Shown piece by piece: positions 8,449 through 18,355 of a stretch of 21,274 nucleotides of DNA. A program made the position numbers and the translations under genes. The stretch's first letter is position 1. Each line of letters starts with the position of its first letter. The notes under the pieces are model-generated. The model saw only the letters and a list, made by a program, of their open reading frames with translations, was not told the origin of the DNA and made no database searches. Source of the DNA: Phycisphaerae bacterium (GTDB taxonomy: Bacteria; Planctomycetota; Phycisphaerae; UBA1845; PWPN01); NCBI GenBank assembly GCA_003557125.1, contig PWPN01000088.1, positions 1 through 21,274 on the forward strand. The letters run 5' to 3'.

Positions 8449-8510
8449 GACGCGGGTTGGCCTCGTAGTGCTGGATGGTATCGATTTCGCCAGCTTGACG
8501 TTATTTCACG
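8420..8510 (-). pseudogene. C-terminal remnant of an unidentified gene
   Basis: On the minus strand, about 29 codons read RQAGEIDTIQHYEANPRLND, then DAVVAA and a stop at 8420-8422. Upstream the frame carries on as YLQEIVK but is broken by a TAA (8511-8513) and further stops. The composition looks protein-like and the break against the plus-strand radical SAM fragment is sharp, so this may be the tail of a decayed gene joined by rearrangement. I do not recognise the family. Confidence 0.25.
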
Positions 8511-8804
8511 ATCTCCTGCAAGTAGGTTCGCTATCACCAACAAACAAAAAACCGCCGCCCGACCGTTCCCGTCGCCCTCGATGGTTTTTTCGCCACGGTA
8601 GGACCCATGGATTGCAAATGTTCACCACTTGCTGCGCCCTGCCATTGCAGCTGACGGACTCCAGCGAACTTGCCCCTATCGCCTTTGAGCTGGCCACGGG
8701 GTCGGGCCGCACCGTATACAATTGTCTGTACCTGGCATTGGCGGCGAAGGCGGGTTGGGCGCCCGCCCTTGCAAAACGAAGGGCTGTGCATGTTGTCCTC
8801 CGCG
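8449..8804. other. Non-coding stretch before the RRM gene promoter
   Basis: No convincing gene is visible apart from the short minus-strand remnant at its left end. An inverted repeat AAAAAACC (8546-8553) / GGTTTTTT (8583-8590) with a 29-nt GC-rich loop could act as a weak two-way terminator. Near 8748-8770 there is an imperfect AAGGCGGG/CCCGCCCTT hairpin. Neither is strong. Confidence 0.35.
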
Positions 8805-8813
8805 TGCTATAAT
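8805..8813 (+). promoter_or_regulatory. Extended -10 promoter for the RRM gene
   Basis: TGCTATAAT is a perfect extended -10 element (TGn plus TATAAT). At 17 bp upstream there is only a weak -35 (TGTGCA, 8785-8790), as is usual for extended -10 promoters. Transcription would start near 8820 and leave a leader of about 165 nt before the ATG at 8985. Confidence 0.7.
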
Positions 8814-8819
8814 AAGGCC

Positions 8820-8984
8820 GGTCGGTCTGTCGAGTGAGTCGGATATGCGACGTACGTCAATCCGGTTCGCACCGCCTTCTCAGTCGCCCTTCCTGCCTTT
8901 CTAGGCCGAAATGCAGGCCTCTTTCACACGCGATCCGGAAAGCAAAACGTGGATCGCATTGCCCTCACACACAGGAGAGCTTTG
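8820..8984 (+). promoter_or_regulatory. Long structured 5' leader of the RRM mRNA
   Basis: The leader holds several hairpins: CGGAT...ATCCG (8840-8864) enclosing the palindrome GACGTACGTC (8849-8858), AGGCC...GGCCT (8903-8920), and GCGATCC...GGATCGC (8930-8957) with a 14-nt A-rich loop. The last ends 15 nt before the AGGAGA ribosome-binding site (8973-8978). Long folded leaders are known for cold-induced RNA-binding and cold-shock mRNAs, so temperature control is plausible but not shown. Confidence 0.4.
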
Positions 8985-9287
8985 ATGGGCAAGAAATTGT
9001 ATGTTGGGAACATGGGGTACGATGTGGGCAGCTCCGAGCTGGAGCAGTTGTTCACGCCGCACGGCACGGTCCAGAGCGCCGAGGTGATCAACGACCGCAC
9101 GACCGGCCGAAGCAAGGGTTTCGGCTTCGTCGAGATGGGCTCCGACCAGGAGGCCCAGGCGGCAATCACGGCGCTCGATGGCAAGGATCACAGCGGCCGA
9201 ACCCTGACCGTGAACGAAGCCAAGCCGCGCGAAAGTCGCCCCGGCGGAGGTGGCGGTTATGGTAGCGGTGGTAACCGACGCTATTAA
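8985..9287 (+). CDS. RRM-domain RNA-binding protein, Gly-rich tail
   Basis: This 100-residue protein consists almost entirely of one RNA recognition motif (residues 3-80). RNP2 is LYVGNM (5-10) and RNP1 is KGFGFVEM, both with their aromatic RNA-contact residues. A Gly/Arg/Tyr tail follows, with GGGGGYGSGG. This is the layout of the small bacterial RRM proteins first described in cyanobacteria (Rbp), often cold-induced and thought to act on mRNA folding or localisation. The ATG at 8985 has AGGAGA at 6 nt. An upstream in-frame start at 8949 would add 12 unrelated residues and lacks such a site. It is a single-gene unit with its own promoter and terminator. Confidence 0.95.
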   Translation: MGKKLYVGNMGYDVGSSELEQLFTPHGTVQSAEVINDRTTGRSKGFGFVEMGSDQEAQAAITALDGKDHSGRTLTVNEAKPRESRPGGGGGYGSGGNRRY

Positions 9288-9309
9288 TCCGACGGTATGT
9301 TAGGATCGG

Positions 9310-9341
9310 GAGGGCCACATTGGTGGCCTTCTCGTTTCCTT
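9310..9341 (+). terminator. Intrinsic terminator after the RRM gene
   Basis: A stem GGCCAC-ATTG-GTGGCC (9313-9328) is extended to 9 bp by G-U, A-U and G-C pairs (9310-9331) and followed by a T-rich tail TCGTTTCCTTT. It lies 23 nt after the stop codon. Confidence 0.7.
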
Positions 9342-9511
9342 TCCACGGCAGACGGCCCTTCGGCGCACTTCCTGGGAGGGCTCCCTCAGATTGCAGACTT
9401 CACCCCCTATGTTGAAGGCTCGCGAAAGGGTTTTCCTGGGATTCGGCCAAGCTGACCGTGTTTCCGCTAACTCGACAGCTCGGCGTCAAGGTAGCTTGAT
9501 TTCGAAATCGT

Positions 9512-12500
9512 TTGCCCTGCGGCTTTTCCGGGGTCGGCAAATTGGATAAACCCTACAGACTGAGAGTGGCGGTCAACAGGGTTTTCAGGGATCTGACCCG
9601 GCGGGGATTGTTTTTCATTTCCCGCGGCCAAGATGGGGAGCTTCGCGACGAACAGCCGCTACGATCGGAGCTTCTCAGCGCCGACCAACTCAAGCAACAC
9701 GCCAGCTTATTTGCCCGTTCGCACGAGATCGATGAGCGTTGCGGGTATGACCGGTTGTTGCCGCGTTTGGCCGAGAACGAAGTCGCCCTCCTTCGCGCTT
9801 ACGAGCTCGTCACGAATGCCGTGGGACAGGGACGGCGTATCACACCCGCCTCCGACTGGTTGCTGGACAACTTCTACCTCATCGAATCACAGATCAGGAC
9901 GGCGAGGCGGCATCTTCCTAGAGAGTACAGCGCGGAACTCCCGCAGCTCGCAAACGGCCCACTGGCCGGCTATCCGCGTGTCTATGCCATCGTTATGGAG
10001 CTGATTTCGCATGTGGACGGCCGAGTCGACGGCGAAAACCTCACCTGCTTCGTGGCCTCCTACCAGACGGTCGCAACTCTGAAGATCGGTGAACTGTGGG
10101 CGATCCCGATCATGCTCCGTCTGGCCCTGATCGAAAACCTGCGCCGTGTTGCCGTCCGGATCGCGGCGTGTCGCCAGGGCTGCGACAACGCGATACTCTG
10201 GGCAGATCACATCCTGGAGATTGCCGAGAAGGAACCGAGAAATCTGGTGCTGGCCCTGGCCGACATGGTCCGCGAGGACCCTCCTCTCACCAGCGCGTTT
10301 GTCGCGGAATTCGCTCGTCGCCTGCGTGCCCAGAATCCGGGCCTGACCCTGCCCATGAGCTGGCTCGAGCAACAGCTTGCCGAGGCGAATCGCACCATCG
10401 AACAACTCATTGAGATAGCAAGCCAGAGCCAGGCAGCTGACCAGGTCTCGATGAGCAACAGCATCAGCAGCCTTCGATTTCTCTCGACGATGGATTGGCG
10501 CGAGTTCGTCGAGACAATGAGTGCCGTCGAGCACATTCTCCGCGGTGACCCAGCCGACATCTACAACAAAATGGATTTCGCCACCCGCGACCGGTACCGC
10601 CACGTGGTGGAAGACATAGCCAGACGCAGTCCTCTCGAGGAAGGCGAGGTGGCCGACAGGGCCATCCAGTTCGCGCGAAAACGCGTCACACGCATCGGCA
10701 ACGACGACCGCACGGCTCACGTGGGGTATTACCTCATTGACAAGGGACGCCCTCTCCTTGAGCGCGCGGTCGACCTCCGTCCCTCGATCACAATCATCCT
10801 CCAGCGCGTTGGTCGCCGCTGGCCGCTCCTGTCGTATATAGGAAGCATCCTCGCTTTGACGGTGATCCTAACAACGGCAGCCGCTCTCGCGGCCTCTCGA
10901 TACGGCGTGGGAGCCTCGGGCCTCTTGTTGCTGGGTGCCCCTTTTCTCCTGTGTGCAAGCCATTGGAGTGTTATGGCGGTGAGCTGGCTGGCCACCCGTC
11001 TTGCAGCTCCGAGAATGCTGCCAAGGATGGAATTCGCCACCGGGATACCGCCAGAATGTCGCACGATGGTGGTGGTGCCCACAATGCTCACGAGTGCCGA
11101 GGGCATCCAGGGCCTTCTGGACTCGCTCGAGCTGTGTTATCTGTCCAATCGCGACGCCCATCTTCACTTCGCGCTGCTGACCGACCTGTGCGACGCACCT
11201 CAGGAGAAGATGCCGGGCGATGAGGAACTCGTATGTCTGGTCAGCGACGGCATTGAAGAGCTGAATCAGAAATATGCAGCCGAGCGTGACGATGCCTTCT
11301 TCCTCTTTCATCGCCCGCGAAGTCTGAATGAACAGGAAGGCATCTGGATGGGTTGGGAACGCAAGCGCGGCAAGCTCGCCGAACTCAACGCGCTCTTGCG
11401 GGGGAAGGCGAGCGATCGATTCGGCGTAGTGGTCGGCCGGGCCGAGATTCTTCACGCGGTCAGGTTTGTTATTACTCTCGATACGGATACACAACTGACG
11501 CGCGATTCGGCGCGCGAGCTCGCCGGCACAATGGCCCATCCGCTCAACCGCCCACGGTTCGACCCGAATCTCGGACGTGTTGTCGAAGGTTATGGCATTC
11601 TCCAGCCGCGCGTGGGCGTTAGCTTTCCCAGTGCCGGCCGGTCGTGGTTTGCTCGACTCTGTGCCGTCGAACCGGGCATCGATCCCTATACCCGTACCGT
11701 CTCGGATGTGTATCAAGATCTTTTTGGAGAAGGGTCATACATCGGCAAGGGGATCTATGATGTGGATGCCTTTGAGCAGGCGCTCGGCGGCCGACTCCCG
11801 GAGAATCGCATCCTCAGCCACGACCTGCTCGAGGGTTCCCATGCAAGAGCGGGCTTGGTCAGCGACGTGGTGCTTCTCGAATCGCATCCCTTGTCTTACG
11901 CGGCCGACGCCGCCCGCCGGCATCGCTGGATCCGCGGCGACTGGCAGATCGCGCCGTGGGTGTTTCCGCGCGTTCCCGGCCCAGATGGCCGGCGTGTGGC
12001 CAACTGTCTCTCGACCCTTTCGCGATGGAAGATCTTCGATAACCTGCGCCGTAGTCTTGTGCCGATCGGGCTGGTTGCTCTTCTGGTGCTCGGGTGGGTC
12101 CTGCCGGGTCCACCTCTTTTCTATACTCTCATCGTCATCGGGATCATCGCCAGCCCGGCGATATTCATGGGGATCGTTGAACTCCCGCGCAAAGCACCAG
12201 ACCTTCCGACTGCGCTACACCTCAGGGAAGTTGCTCTCTCAGCGGGGAGGAATCTCGCCCAGGCCTTCGTCACGCTCGCCTGTTTGCCTTACGACGCCTT
12301 CGTCAGCCTCGACGCGATAGCTCGCGCTAAGGTGCGCGTGCTCTTCACGCGACGGAAGCTGCTGGAGTGGCAGACCACGGGCGACGCCGAGCGGAACGGC
12401 CATACCGGTCTGGCGGGTTTTTGTGCGTCGATGTGGACTGGGCCGGCCACTGCAATCGCCACCGCGCTGGTGGTGGCGGCCGTGCGCCCCGAGACCCTGT

Positions 12501-15500
12501 ACACGACAGGGCCCATTCTGGGGCTCTGGCTTCTCTCTCCCGTTGCGGCGTGGCGGTTGAGCCGTCCGATCGCGCCGCGCCGATCGCAACTGAAGGCCGA
12601 GGATTATGTTTTCCTCCAGAAGGTCGCCCGTCGCACCTGGCGTTTCTTCGAGACCTTCGTGGGGCCCGCGGACCACTACCTTCCGCCGGACAACTACCAG
12701 GAGCATCCCGTTGCGGCAGTCGCCCACCGCACCTCACCCACCAACGTCGGTTTGTCGTTGCTGGCCAATCTCGCCGCGTATGACTTCGGCTATATCTCTT
12801 CGAGGGAGCTTGTCGATCGTACATCCAAGACGTTCGCAACCATGAGAGAGCTCGAACGGCACCGCGGGCACTTCTACAACTGGTACGACACGCAGACCCT
12901 TCGCCCACTGCCTCCGCTCTACGTGTCATCCGTGGACAGCGGCAACCTCGGCGCGCACCTGCTCACGTTGCGTCCCGGATTGATGGAGTTGGCTCACAGG
13001 AAGATTGTTTCCCCGCGGACCTTTGAGGGGCTCAGGGACACGCTTCGAGTCCTCCTGGAGGTGGCGAGTGACCGGCATGTTCGACCCGAGGGGCCTTCTC
13101 CAGGCCCAACTCCTCCCGAGGTTGTGATTCATCTCCAACGGCTCGAAGAAGAATTACGGGTTGCGCCGCGAACGCTGGCTGCCTCACAAGTCCATCTGGA
13201 ACGCCTGGTGACGGTGGGAGTGAACCTCGCGGCAACACTGAGCACCGGTTCCGACGGTGAGGCGAAGTGGTGGGCCCAGGCCTTCGAGCATCAATGCCGG
13301 GATTTCCTGGATGACCTGCTCTCGCTTGCGCCGTGGTGCAAACTCCCGTCGCCGAGCGAGCTGATGTGGCGCCGTGGATCCGTCGAGCAGGTCCAGCGCC
13401 TGAGCGATCTCCGGACAACGCTTAGGCTCCTGGATGAGATTCCGACGCTACACGATGTCGAGGGGCTCGGCGCTACGATGGTGCAGTCCATCGATGAGAT
13501 TCTGGCCGACCTTCGCGGGCAGGGGCCGGCCGTGCCTGCTACGGAGCATGCGTGGTTCACACAGCTGCGCCACTCGATCATCGAGGCCGGTTGGCGCGCC
13601 GGCAAACGTCTGGCGGAGATCGAGAGCCTCGCATCGTGTTGCCAGGAAATGGCGGACTGCGACTACAGCCTTCTCTATGACAGGTCGCGGCATCTCTTTG
13701 CGATCGGCTACAACGTCGACGCCCATCGTCTTGACGCCGGCTTCTACGACCTCCTTGCTTCCGAGGCGCGACTCGGCAGCTTTGTCGCGGTCGCCCAGGG
13801 CAGAGTACCCCAGGAACACTGGTTCAGCCTCGGACGGCTCCTGACAGCCGCCGGCGGCGAGCACCCCCTGCTGTCCTGGAGCGGCTCCATGTTCGAGTAC
13901 CTGATGCCGCTCCTGGTCATGCCTACATTTGAGAACACCCTGCTGGATCGAACGTACCATGCTGTTGTGGAGCGACAGGTCGAGTACGGTCGCCAGCGTG
14001 GAATCCCATGGGGAATCTCCGAGTCCGGCTACAACGCCACCGATGTTCACCTCATCTACCAGTACCGCACATTTGGCGTACCGGGGCTCGGCCTCAAGCG
14101 AGGACTGGCAGACGATCTGGTCGTCGCGCCCTACGCCAGTGCTATGGCGCTGATGGTTGCGCCTGAGAAAGCGTGTGCGAATCTGCGTCGCCTGGCGAAG
14201 GACGGGCTGCTCGGCGCCCACGGTTTCCACGAGGCTATCGATTTCACTCCCTCGCGCGTCCCGCCCGGCCAACGCGGCGCGATTGTCCGTTCCTTCATGA
14301 CGCACCATCAGGGGATGAGCTTTCTGTCGATGGCCTACCTGCTGCTCGATCGCCCCATGCAGCGCCGCTTTCGGTCCGACCCGCTGTTTCGTGCAACCGA
14401 GTTGCTGTTGCAGGAGCGCGTCCCCAAGGCGGCCCCCTTCCTCCCCCACGACAGCAAGGCAACGGGATTCCGTTGGGATCCCGGAGGAGCCGAGGAGGCC
14501 TTCCGCGTTATCACCAATCCCCAGACCGCGGCGCCCGAGGTCCATCTCCTGTCCAACAGCAGATACCATGTCATGGTGAGTGCCGTTGGCGGCGGCTACA
14601 GCCGGTGGAAGGATCTGGCAGTCACGCGATGGGCGGAAGACTCCACTCGTGATTGCTGGGGAGCGTTCTGTTACCTGCGCGATCTGGATGGCGGAGAGTT
14701 CTGGTCTGCTACGTACCAGCCCACGCTCAAGCGGGGCAAGGCATACGAGACCGTCTTTTCCCTGGCTCGAGCGGAGTTCCGTCGCCGCGACGATGATGTC
14801 GTGACGCACACCGAAATCGCCGTCTCGCCGGAGGATGACATCGAGTTGCGCCGGGTCAGCATCTCGAACCGCGGACAGAAGCGGCGGATGATCGAACTGA
14901 CCAGTTATGCCGAGGTCGTCCTGGCGCCTCCGGCGGCCGATGCGACCCACCCGGCATTCAGCAAGCTCTTCGTCCAGACCGAGATCGTGCGTTCACGCCA
15001 GGCGATTCTCTGCACGCGTCGCCCTCGCTTGAGCGGGGAGCACCCCCCGTGGATGTTCCATCTGGTGGTGCTCCACGGGGCGGCCATCGGTGAGACTTCG
15101 TACGAGACCGATCGCTGCAAATTCGTCGGGCGCGGCCGCACCCTCGCGGATCCCGAGGCGATGCACGTCCCCGTGCTGTCCAATCGCGAAGGATCAGTTC
15201 TTGACCCCATCGTCTCGATCCGCAGCGCCGTGGCTGTCGAGCCCGACGACACGATCCGAATCGACTTTGTCACCGGTGCAGCGGATACGCGCGAGGCCGC
15301 GATGGCCCTGATCGAGAAGTACCAGGATGAGAGGATGATGGACCGCGTTTTCGATCTCGCGTGGACGCACGGTCAGGTCGTCGTCCGTCAGCTCGGTGCC
15401 TCTGAGGCCGATGCGCAACTCTATGGGCGGCTTGCTGGAGCGATCCTCTATGCCAACGCGCGGTGCCGCGCGCCGAGCGACCTCATGGCCCGCAACCGGC

Positions 15501-18355
15501 GCGGACAGTCCGGCCTGTGGGGGTACGGTATCTCCGGCGATCTTCCCATTGTGCTGCTGCGTATCAGCGACCAGGCCAACATCGAGCTCGTGAAACAGCT
15601 TGCCCAGGCCCATGCCTACTGGCGGATGAAGGGCCTTGTCGTCGATCTGGTTATTCTCAACGAAGACCAATCGGGCTATCGCCAGCCACTTCAAGACCAA
15701 ATCGTAGGCCTCATCGCTGCCGGGACAGAAGCCCATCCGATCGATCGCCCAGGTGGCATTTTTATTCGACGCAGCGAGCAAATATCCGACGAGGACAAGA
15801 CTCTGGTACAGGCAGTTGCCCGTGTGGTCCTCACCGACACCGCCGGCACTCTTGCCGAACAGGTCGAGCGTCGTCACCGTGCGGAAATCGCAGTCCCCAG
15901 GTTGGTCCCGGTCCGTGCCCGTCCCGAAGCCCCACGTACCCCAGAAGCGCCTGGAGCCGGCCTGGTTTATTTCAACGGGCTGGGTGGATTCACGCCCGAC
16001 GGCCGCGAATACGTCATTACGACGACGGGCGACAGCATGCCCCCTGCCCCATGGGCGAATGTGCTGGCGAATCCCGAGTTCGGCACGGTTGTGACCGAAT
16101 GCGGGGGCGGCTACACGTGGGCCGAGAACGCCCACGAGTTTCGCCTGACACCCTGGTACAACGACCCCGTCAGCGACGTCGGCGGTGAAGCGTTCTACAT
16201 CCGGGACGAGGAGACCGGCCGCTTCTGGTCACCCGCACCGCTCCCTGTACGCGGGCCTCTGCCGTACACCACGCGCCATGGGTTCGGCTATAGCGTCTTC
16301 GAATATACCGAAAACGGCATCTACTCTGAGATGTGGGTGTATGTTGCGACCGATGCCCCGGTGAAACTCTGCCGGCTGACGATTCGCAACTCGTCCGGCC
16401 GCACCCGCCGTCTGTCAGTGACCGGCTTTGTCGAATGGGTCCTGGGCGAACAACGGGCGAAGAATGCGATGCATATTGTGACCGAGATCGACCCGCAATC
16501 CGGAGCCCTGCTGGCACGAAATCCCTTCAACAGCGAGTTCCCCAAGCGTGTCGGGTTCTTCGCCGTCAGCGAACCACAACGCTCGGTAACTACCGACCGC
16601 ACGGAATTCCTTGGGCGTAATGGGACACCGGCCGAACCCGCAGCCATGGGCCGGGCCGGGCTCTCCGGAAAGAATGGACCGGGGCTTGATCCCTGCGCAG
16701 CCATTCAGACGGTGTTCGAGCTGGAGGACGGTCACGAGCGCGAGGTTGTTTTTATTCTGGGTGCCTCCCGCGATACCGCTGCGGCGCGCAACCTCGTCGG
16801 CCGTTTCTGCAACGTCAGCGGAGCGCGCACCGCCCTGGAGAGCGTGTGGGACTATTGGAGCCACACGCTCGGCGCGGTCCATGTTGAGACGCCCGATTCG
16901 TCAGTGAATTTCCTGGTCAATGGCTGGCTGCTCTATCAGACCCTCGCGTGCCGCGTCTGGGCGCGGAGCGGGCTCTATCAGTCAGGCGGCGCGATTGGCT
17001 ATCGGGACCAGCTCCAGGATGTCTTAGCCCTGATCCATGCCGAACCCCACCTGACGCGCGAGCACCTGCTGCGTTGCGCGGCACACCAGTTCCGGGAAGG
17101 CGACGTTCAACATTGGTGGCATCCACCGCTCGACCGCGGTGTGCGTACGCGGATTGCGGACGACTATCTGTGGCTGCCTTACGCCGTCTGTCGCTACGTC
17201 TCATGCACGGGTGATACCGGCGTGCTCGACGAGACTGTTCCTTACCTGGAAGGTCGCCCCGTGAGGCCGGATGAGGACAGCTACTACGACCTCCCGGTGC
17301 GGTCGGAGGAACTCGGGACGCTCTACGATCATTGCGTTCGTGCGATCGACAACGGACTGAAGTTCGGCGAGCACGGCCTGCCGCTCATGGGGTGCGGCGA
17401 CTGGAATGACGGCATGAATCTCGTCGGCGAGGGGGGCAAAGGGGAAAGCGTGTGGCTCGCCTTTTTCCTCTACGATGTGTTGAGACAGTTCAAGGAGGTC
17501 GCGCTGCGGTACGGGGACGTCGCATGCTCCGAGCGTTGCGAGACTCAGGCGGACAGGCTCCGTCAGTCCATCGAGCAGCACGGCTGGGACGGACAGTGGT
17601 ACCGGCGCGCTTACTTCGACGATGGCGAACCGTTGGGATCCGCCACCAATCCCGAGTGTCAGATCGACCTGATCCCACAGAGTTGGGCGATCCTTTCGCG
17701 CGCCGCAAATCCGGTTCGTTCGCGGACGGCGATGGACGCCATCGCCAGCCGCCTTGTCCGCCGCGACGCGGGGCTTGTCCAGCTCCTGGATCCGCCATTC
17801 GACAAGTCCCATCTGGATCCGGGTTACATCAAGGGTTACATTCCTGGCGTGCGGGAAAACGGTGGCCAGTACACGCATGCCGCCGTATGGGCCGCCATGG
17901 CCTATGCCGCCATGGGCGACGGCGACCGAGCCTGGGAGCTGTTGGCACTGATCAATCCCATCCACCACAGCTCGACAGCAGCGGCAATCCAAACCTACAG
18001 GGTCGAACCTTACGTGGTCGCCGCCGACGTTTACAGCAACCCGCAGCATGTCGGCCGGGGAGGCTGGACGTGGTACACGGGTTCCGCAGGCTGGATGTAT
18101 CGCCTTCTCACGGAGTCGTTGCTGGGCTTGCGGTTGAAGGTGGACCGCCTTCGTCTGGAGCCAGTCTTGCCGGATTCCTGGAAGTCGTTCAAGATTCATT
18201 ACCGTTACCGCGAGACACTCTATCACATCACCATCCACAAGAAGGGCGGCCAGGCTGTGACACGCCTGGTGCTCGACGGCCAGGAACAGGTCGACAAGAC
18301 CATTCCTCTCGTAGACGATCGCCAGGAGCACAACGTGGACGTGGACATGAGCTGA
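9512..18355 (+). CDS. ndvB: Cyclic beta-1,2-glucan synthase (NdvB/ChvB type)
   Basis: This giant inner-membrane enzyme (up to 2,947 residues) makes cyclic beta-1,2-glucans from UDP-glucose for the periplasm, where they serve osmotic adaptation and surface traits. The domains come in order. An N-terminal helical part carries LLPRLAENE and SDWLLDNFYLIE. Membrane helices lie at about 438-500, with further sets at 849-890 and 967-1019. The GT84 domain (about 515-830) has D657-T-D659 and HRWIRGDW (from 804). A glycoamylase-like cyclising domain (about 1030-1620, GH189-type) has WSGSMFEYLMPLL and GISESGYNATD. Two related beta-sandwich domains start near 1660 and 2165. A GH94-type phosphorylase-like domain ends the protein, with CGDWNDGMN (D2630, D2633), which trims chain length in this family. 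No ATG exists near the start: TTG 9512 or, with GGGG 8 nt upstream, TTG 9542. A stop at 9497 bounds the frame. It stands alone, with no obvious exporter beside it. Confidence 0.97.
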   Translation: MPCGFSGVGKLDKPYRLRVAVNRVFRDLTRRGLFFISRGQDGELRDEQPLRSELLSADQLKQHASLFARSHEIDERCGYDRLLPRLAENEVALLRAYELVTNAVGQGRRITPASDWLLDNFYLIESQIRTARRHLPREYSAELPQLANGPLAGYPRVYAIVMELISHVDGRVDGENLTCFVASYQTVATLKIGELWAIPIMLRLALIENLRRVAVRIAACRQGCDNAILWADHILEIAEKEPRNLVLALADMVREDPPLTSAFVAEFARRLRAQNPGLTLPMSWLEQQLAEANRTIEQLIEIASQSQAADQVSMSNSISSLRFLSTMDWREFVETMSAVEHILRGDPADIYNKMDFATRDRYRHVVEDIARRSPLEEGEVADRAIQFARKRVTRIGNDDRTAHVGYYLIDKGRPLLERAVDLRPSITIILQRVGRRWPLLSYIGSILALTVILTTAAALAASRYGVGASGLLLLGAPFLLCASHWSVMAVSWLATRLAAPRMLPRMEFATGIPPECRTMVVVPTMLTSAEGIQGLLDSLELCYLSNRDAHLHFALLTDLCDAPQEKMPGDEELVCLVSDGIEELNQKYAAERDDAFFLFHRPRSLNEQEGIWMGWERKRGKLAELNALLRGKASDRFGVVVGRAEILHAVRFVITLDTDTQLTRDSARELAGTMAHPLNRPRFDPNLGRVVEGYGILQPRVGVSFPSAGRSWFARLCAVEPGIDPYTRTVSDVYQDLFGEGSYIGKGIYDVDAFEQALGGRLPENRILSHDLLEGSHARAGLVSDVVLLESHPLSYAADAARRHRWIRGDWQIAPWVFPRVPGPDGRRVANCLSTLSRWKIFDNLRRSLVPIGLVALLVLGWVLPGPPLFYTLIVIGIIASPAIFMGIVELPRKAPDLPTALHLREVALSAGRNLAQAFVTLACLPYDAFVSLDAIARAKVRVLFTRRKLLEWQTTGDAERNGHTGLAGFCASMWTGPATAIATALVVAAVRPETLYTTGPILGLWLLSPVAAWRLSRPIAPRRSQLKAEDYVFLQKVARRTWRFFETFVGPADHYLPPDNYQEHPVAAVAHRTSPTNVGLSLLANLAAYDFGYISSRELVDRTSKTFATMRELERHRGHFYNWYDTQTLRPLPPLYVSSVDSGNLGAHLLTLRPGLMELAHRKIVSPRTFEGLRDTLRVLLEVASDRHVRPEGPSPGPTPPEVVIHLQRLEEELRVAPRTLAASQVHLERLVTVGVNLAATLSTGSDGEAKWWAQAFEHQCRDFLDDLLSLAPWCKLPSPSELMWRRGSVEQVQRLSDLRTTLRLLDEIPTLHDVEGLGATMVQSIDEILADLRGQGPAVPATEHAWFTQLRHSIIEAGWRAGKRLAEIESLASCCQEMADCDYSLLYDRSRHLFAIGYNVDAHRLDAGFYDLLASEARLGSFVAVAQGRVPQEHWFSLGRLLTAAGGEHPLLSWSGSMFEYLMPLLVMPTFENTLLDRTYHAVVERQVEYGRQRGIPWGISESGYNATDVHLIYQYRTFGVPGLGLKRGLADDLVVAPYASAMALMVAPEKACANLRRLAKDGLLGAHGFHEAIDFTPSRVPPGQRGAIVRSFMTHHQGMSFLSMAYLLLDRPMQRRFRSDPLFRATELLLQERVPKAAPFLPHDSKATGFRWDPGGAEEAFRVITNPQTAAPEVHLLSNSRYHVMVSAVGGGYSRWKDLAVTRWAEDSTRDCWGAFCYLRDLDGGEFWSATYQPTLKRGKAYETVFSLARAEFRRRDDDVVTHTEIAVSPEDDIELRRVSISNRGQKRRMIELTSYAEVVLAPPAADATHPAFSKLFVQTEIVRSRQAILCTRRPRLSGEHPPWMFHLVVLHGAAIGETSYETDRCKFVGRGRTLADPEAMHVPVLSNREGSVLDPIVSIRSAVAVEPDDTIRIDFVTGAADTREAAMALIEKYQDERMMDRVFDLAWTHGQVVVRQLGASEADAQLYGRLAGAILYANARCRAPSDLMARNRRGQSGLWGYGISGDLPIVLLRISDQANIELVKQLAQAHAYWRMKGLVVDLVILNEDQSGYRQPLQDQIVGLIAAGTEAHPIDRPGGIFIRRSEQISDEDKTLVQAVARVVLTDTAGTLAEQVERRHRAEIAVPRLVPVRARPEAPRTPEAPGAGLVYFNGLGGFTPDGREYVITTTGDSMPPAPWANVLANPEFGTVVTECGGGYTWAENAHEFRLTPWYNDPVSDVGGEAFYIRDEETGRFWSPAPLPVRGPLPYTTRHGFGYSVFEYTENGIYSEMWVYVATDAPVKLCRLTIRNSSGRTRRLSVTGFVEWVLGEQRAKNAMHIVTEIDPQSGALLARNPFNSEFPKRVGFFAVSEPQRSVTTDRTEFLGRNGTPAEPAAMGRAGLSGKNGPGLDPCAAIQTVFELEDGHEREVVFILGASRDTAAARNLVGRFCNVSGARTALESVWDYWSHTLGAVHVETPDSSVNFLVNGWLLYQTLACRVWARSGLYQSGGAIGYRDQLQDVLALIHAEPHLTREHLLRCAAHQFREGDVQHWWHPPLDRGVRTRIADDYLWLPYAVCRYVSCTGDTGVLDETVPYLEGRPVRPDEDSYYDLPVRSEELGTLYDHCVRAIDNGLKFGEHGLPLMGCGDWNDGMNLVGEGGKGESVWLAFFLYDVLRQFKEVALRYGDVACSERCETQADRLRQSIEQHGWDGQWYRRAYFDDGEPLGSATNPECQIDLIPQSWAILSRAANPVRSRTAMDAIASRLVRRDAGLVQLLDPPFDKSHLDPGYIKGYIPGVRENGGQYTHAAVWAAMAYAAMGDGDRAWELLALINPIHHSSTAAAIQTYRVEPYVVAADVYSNPQHVGRGGWTWYTGSAGWMYRLLTESLLGLRLKVDRLRLEPVLPDSWKSFKIHYRYRETLYHITIHKKGGQAVTRLVLDGQEQVDKTIPLVDDRQEHNVDVDMS

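Noticed and set aside
8468..8812. 114-residue plus-strand frame before the RRM gene
   Set aside because: No family likeness and no ribosome-binding site; it overlaps the RRM promoter.
13448..14950. 500-residue open frame antisense to the glucan synthase
   Set aside because: It is opposite conserved glycoamylase-like and beta-sandwich domains and has no recognisable fold or start signal.
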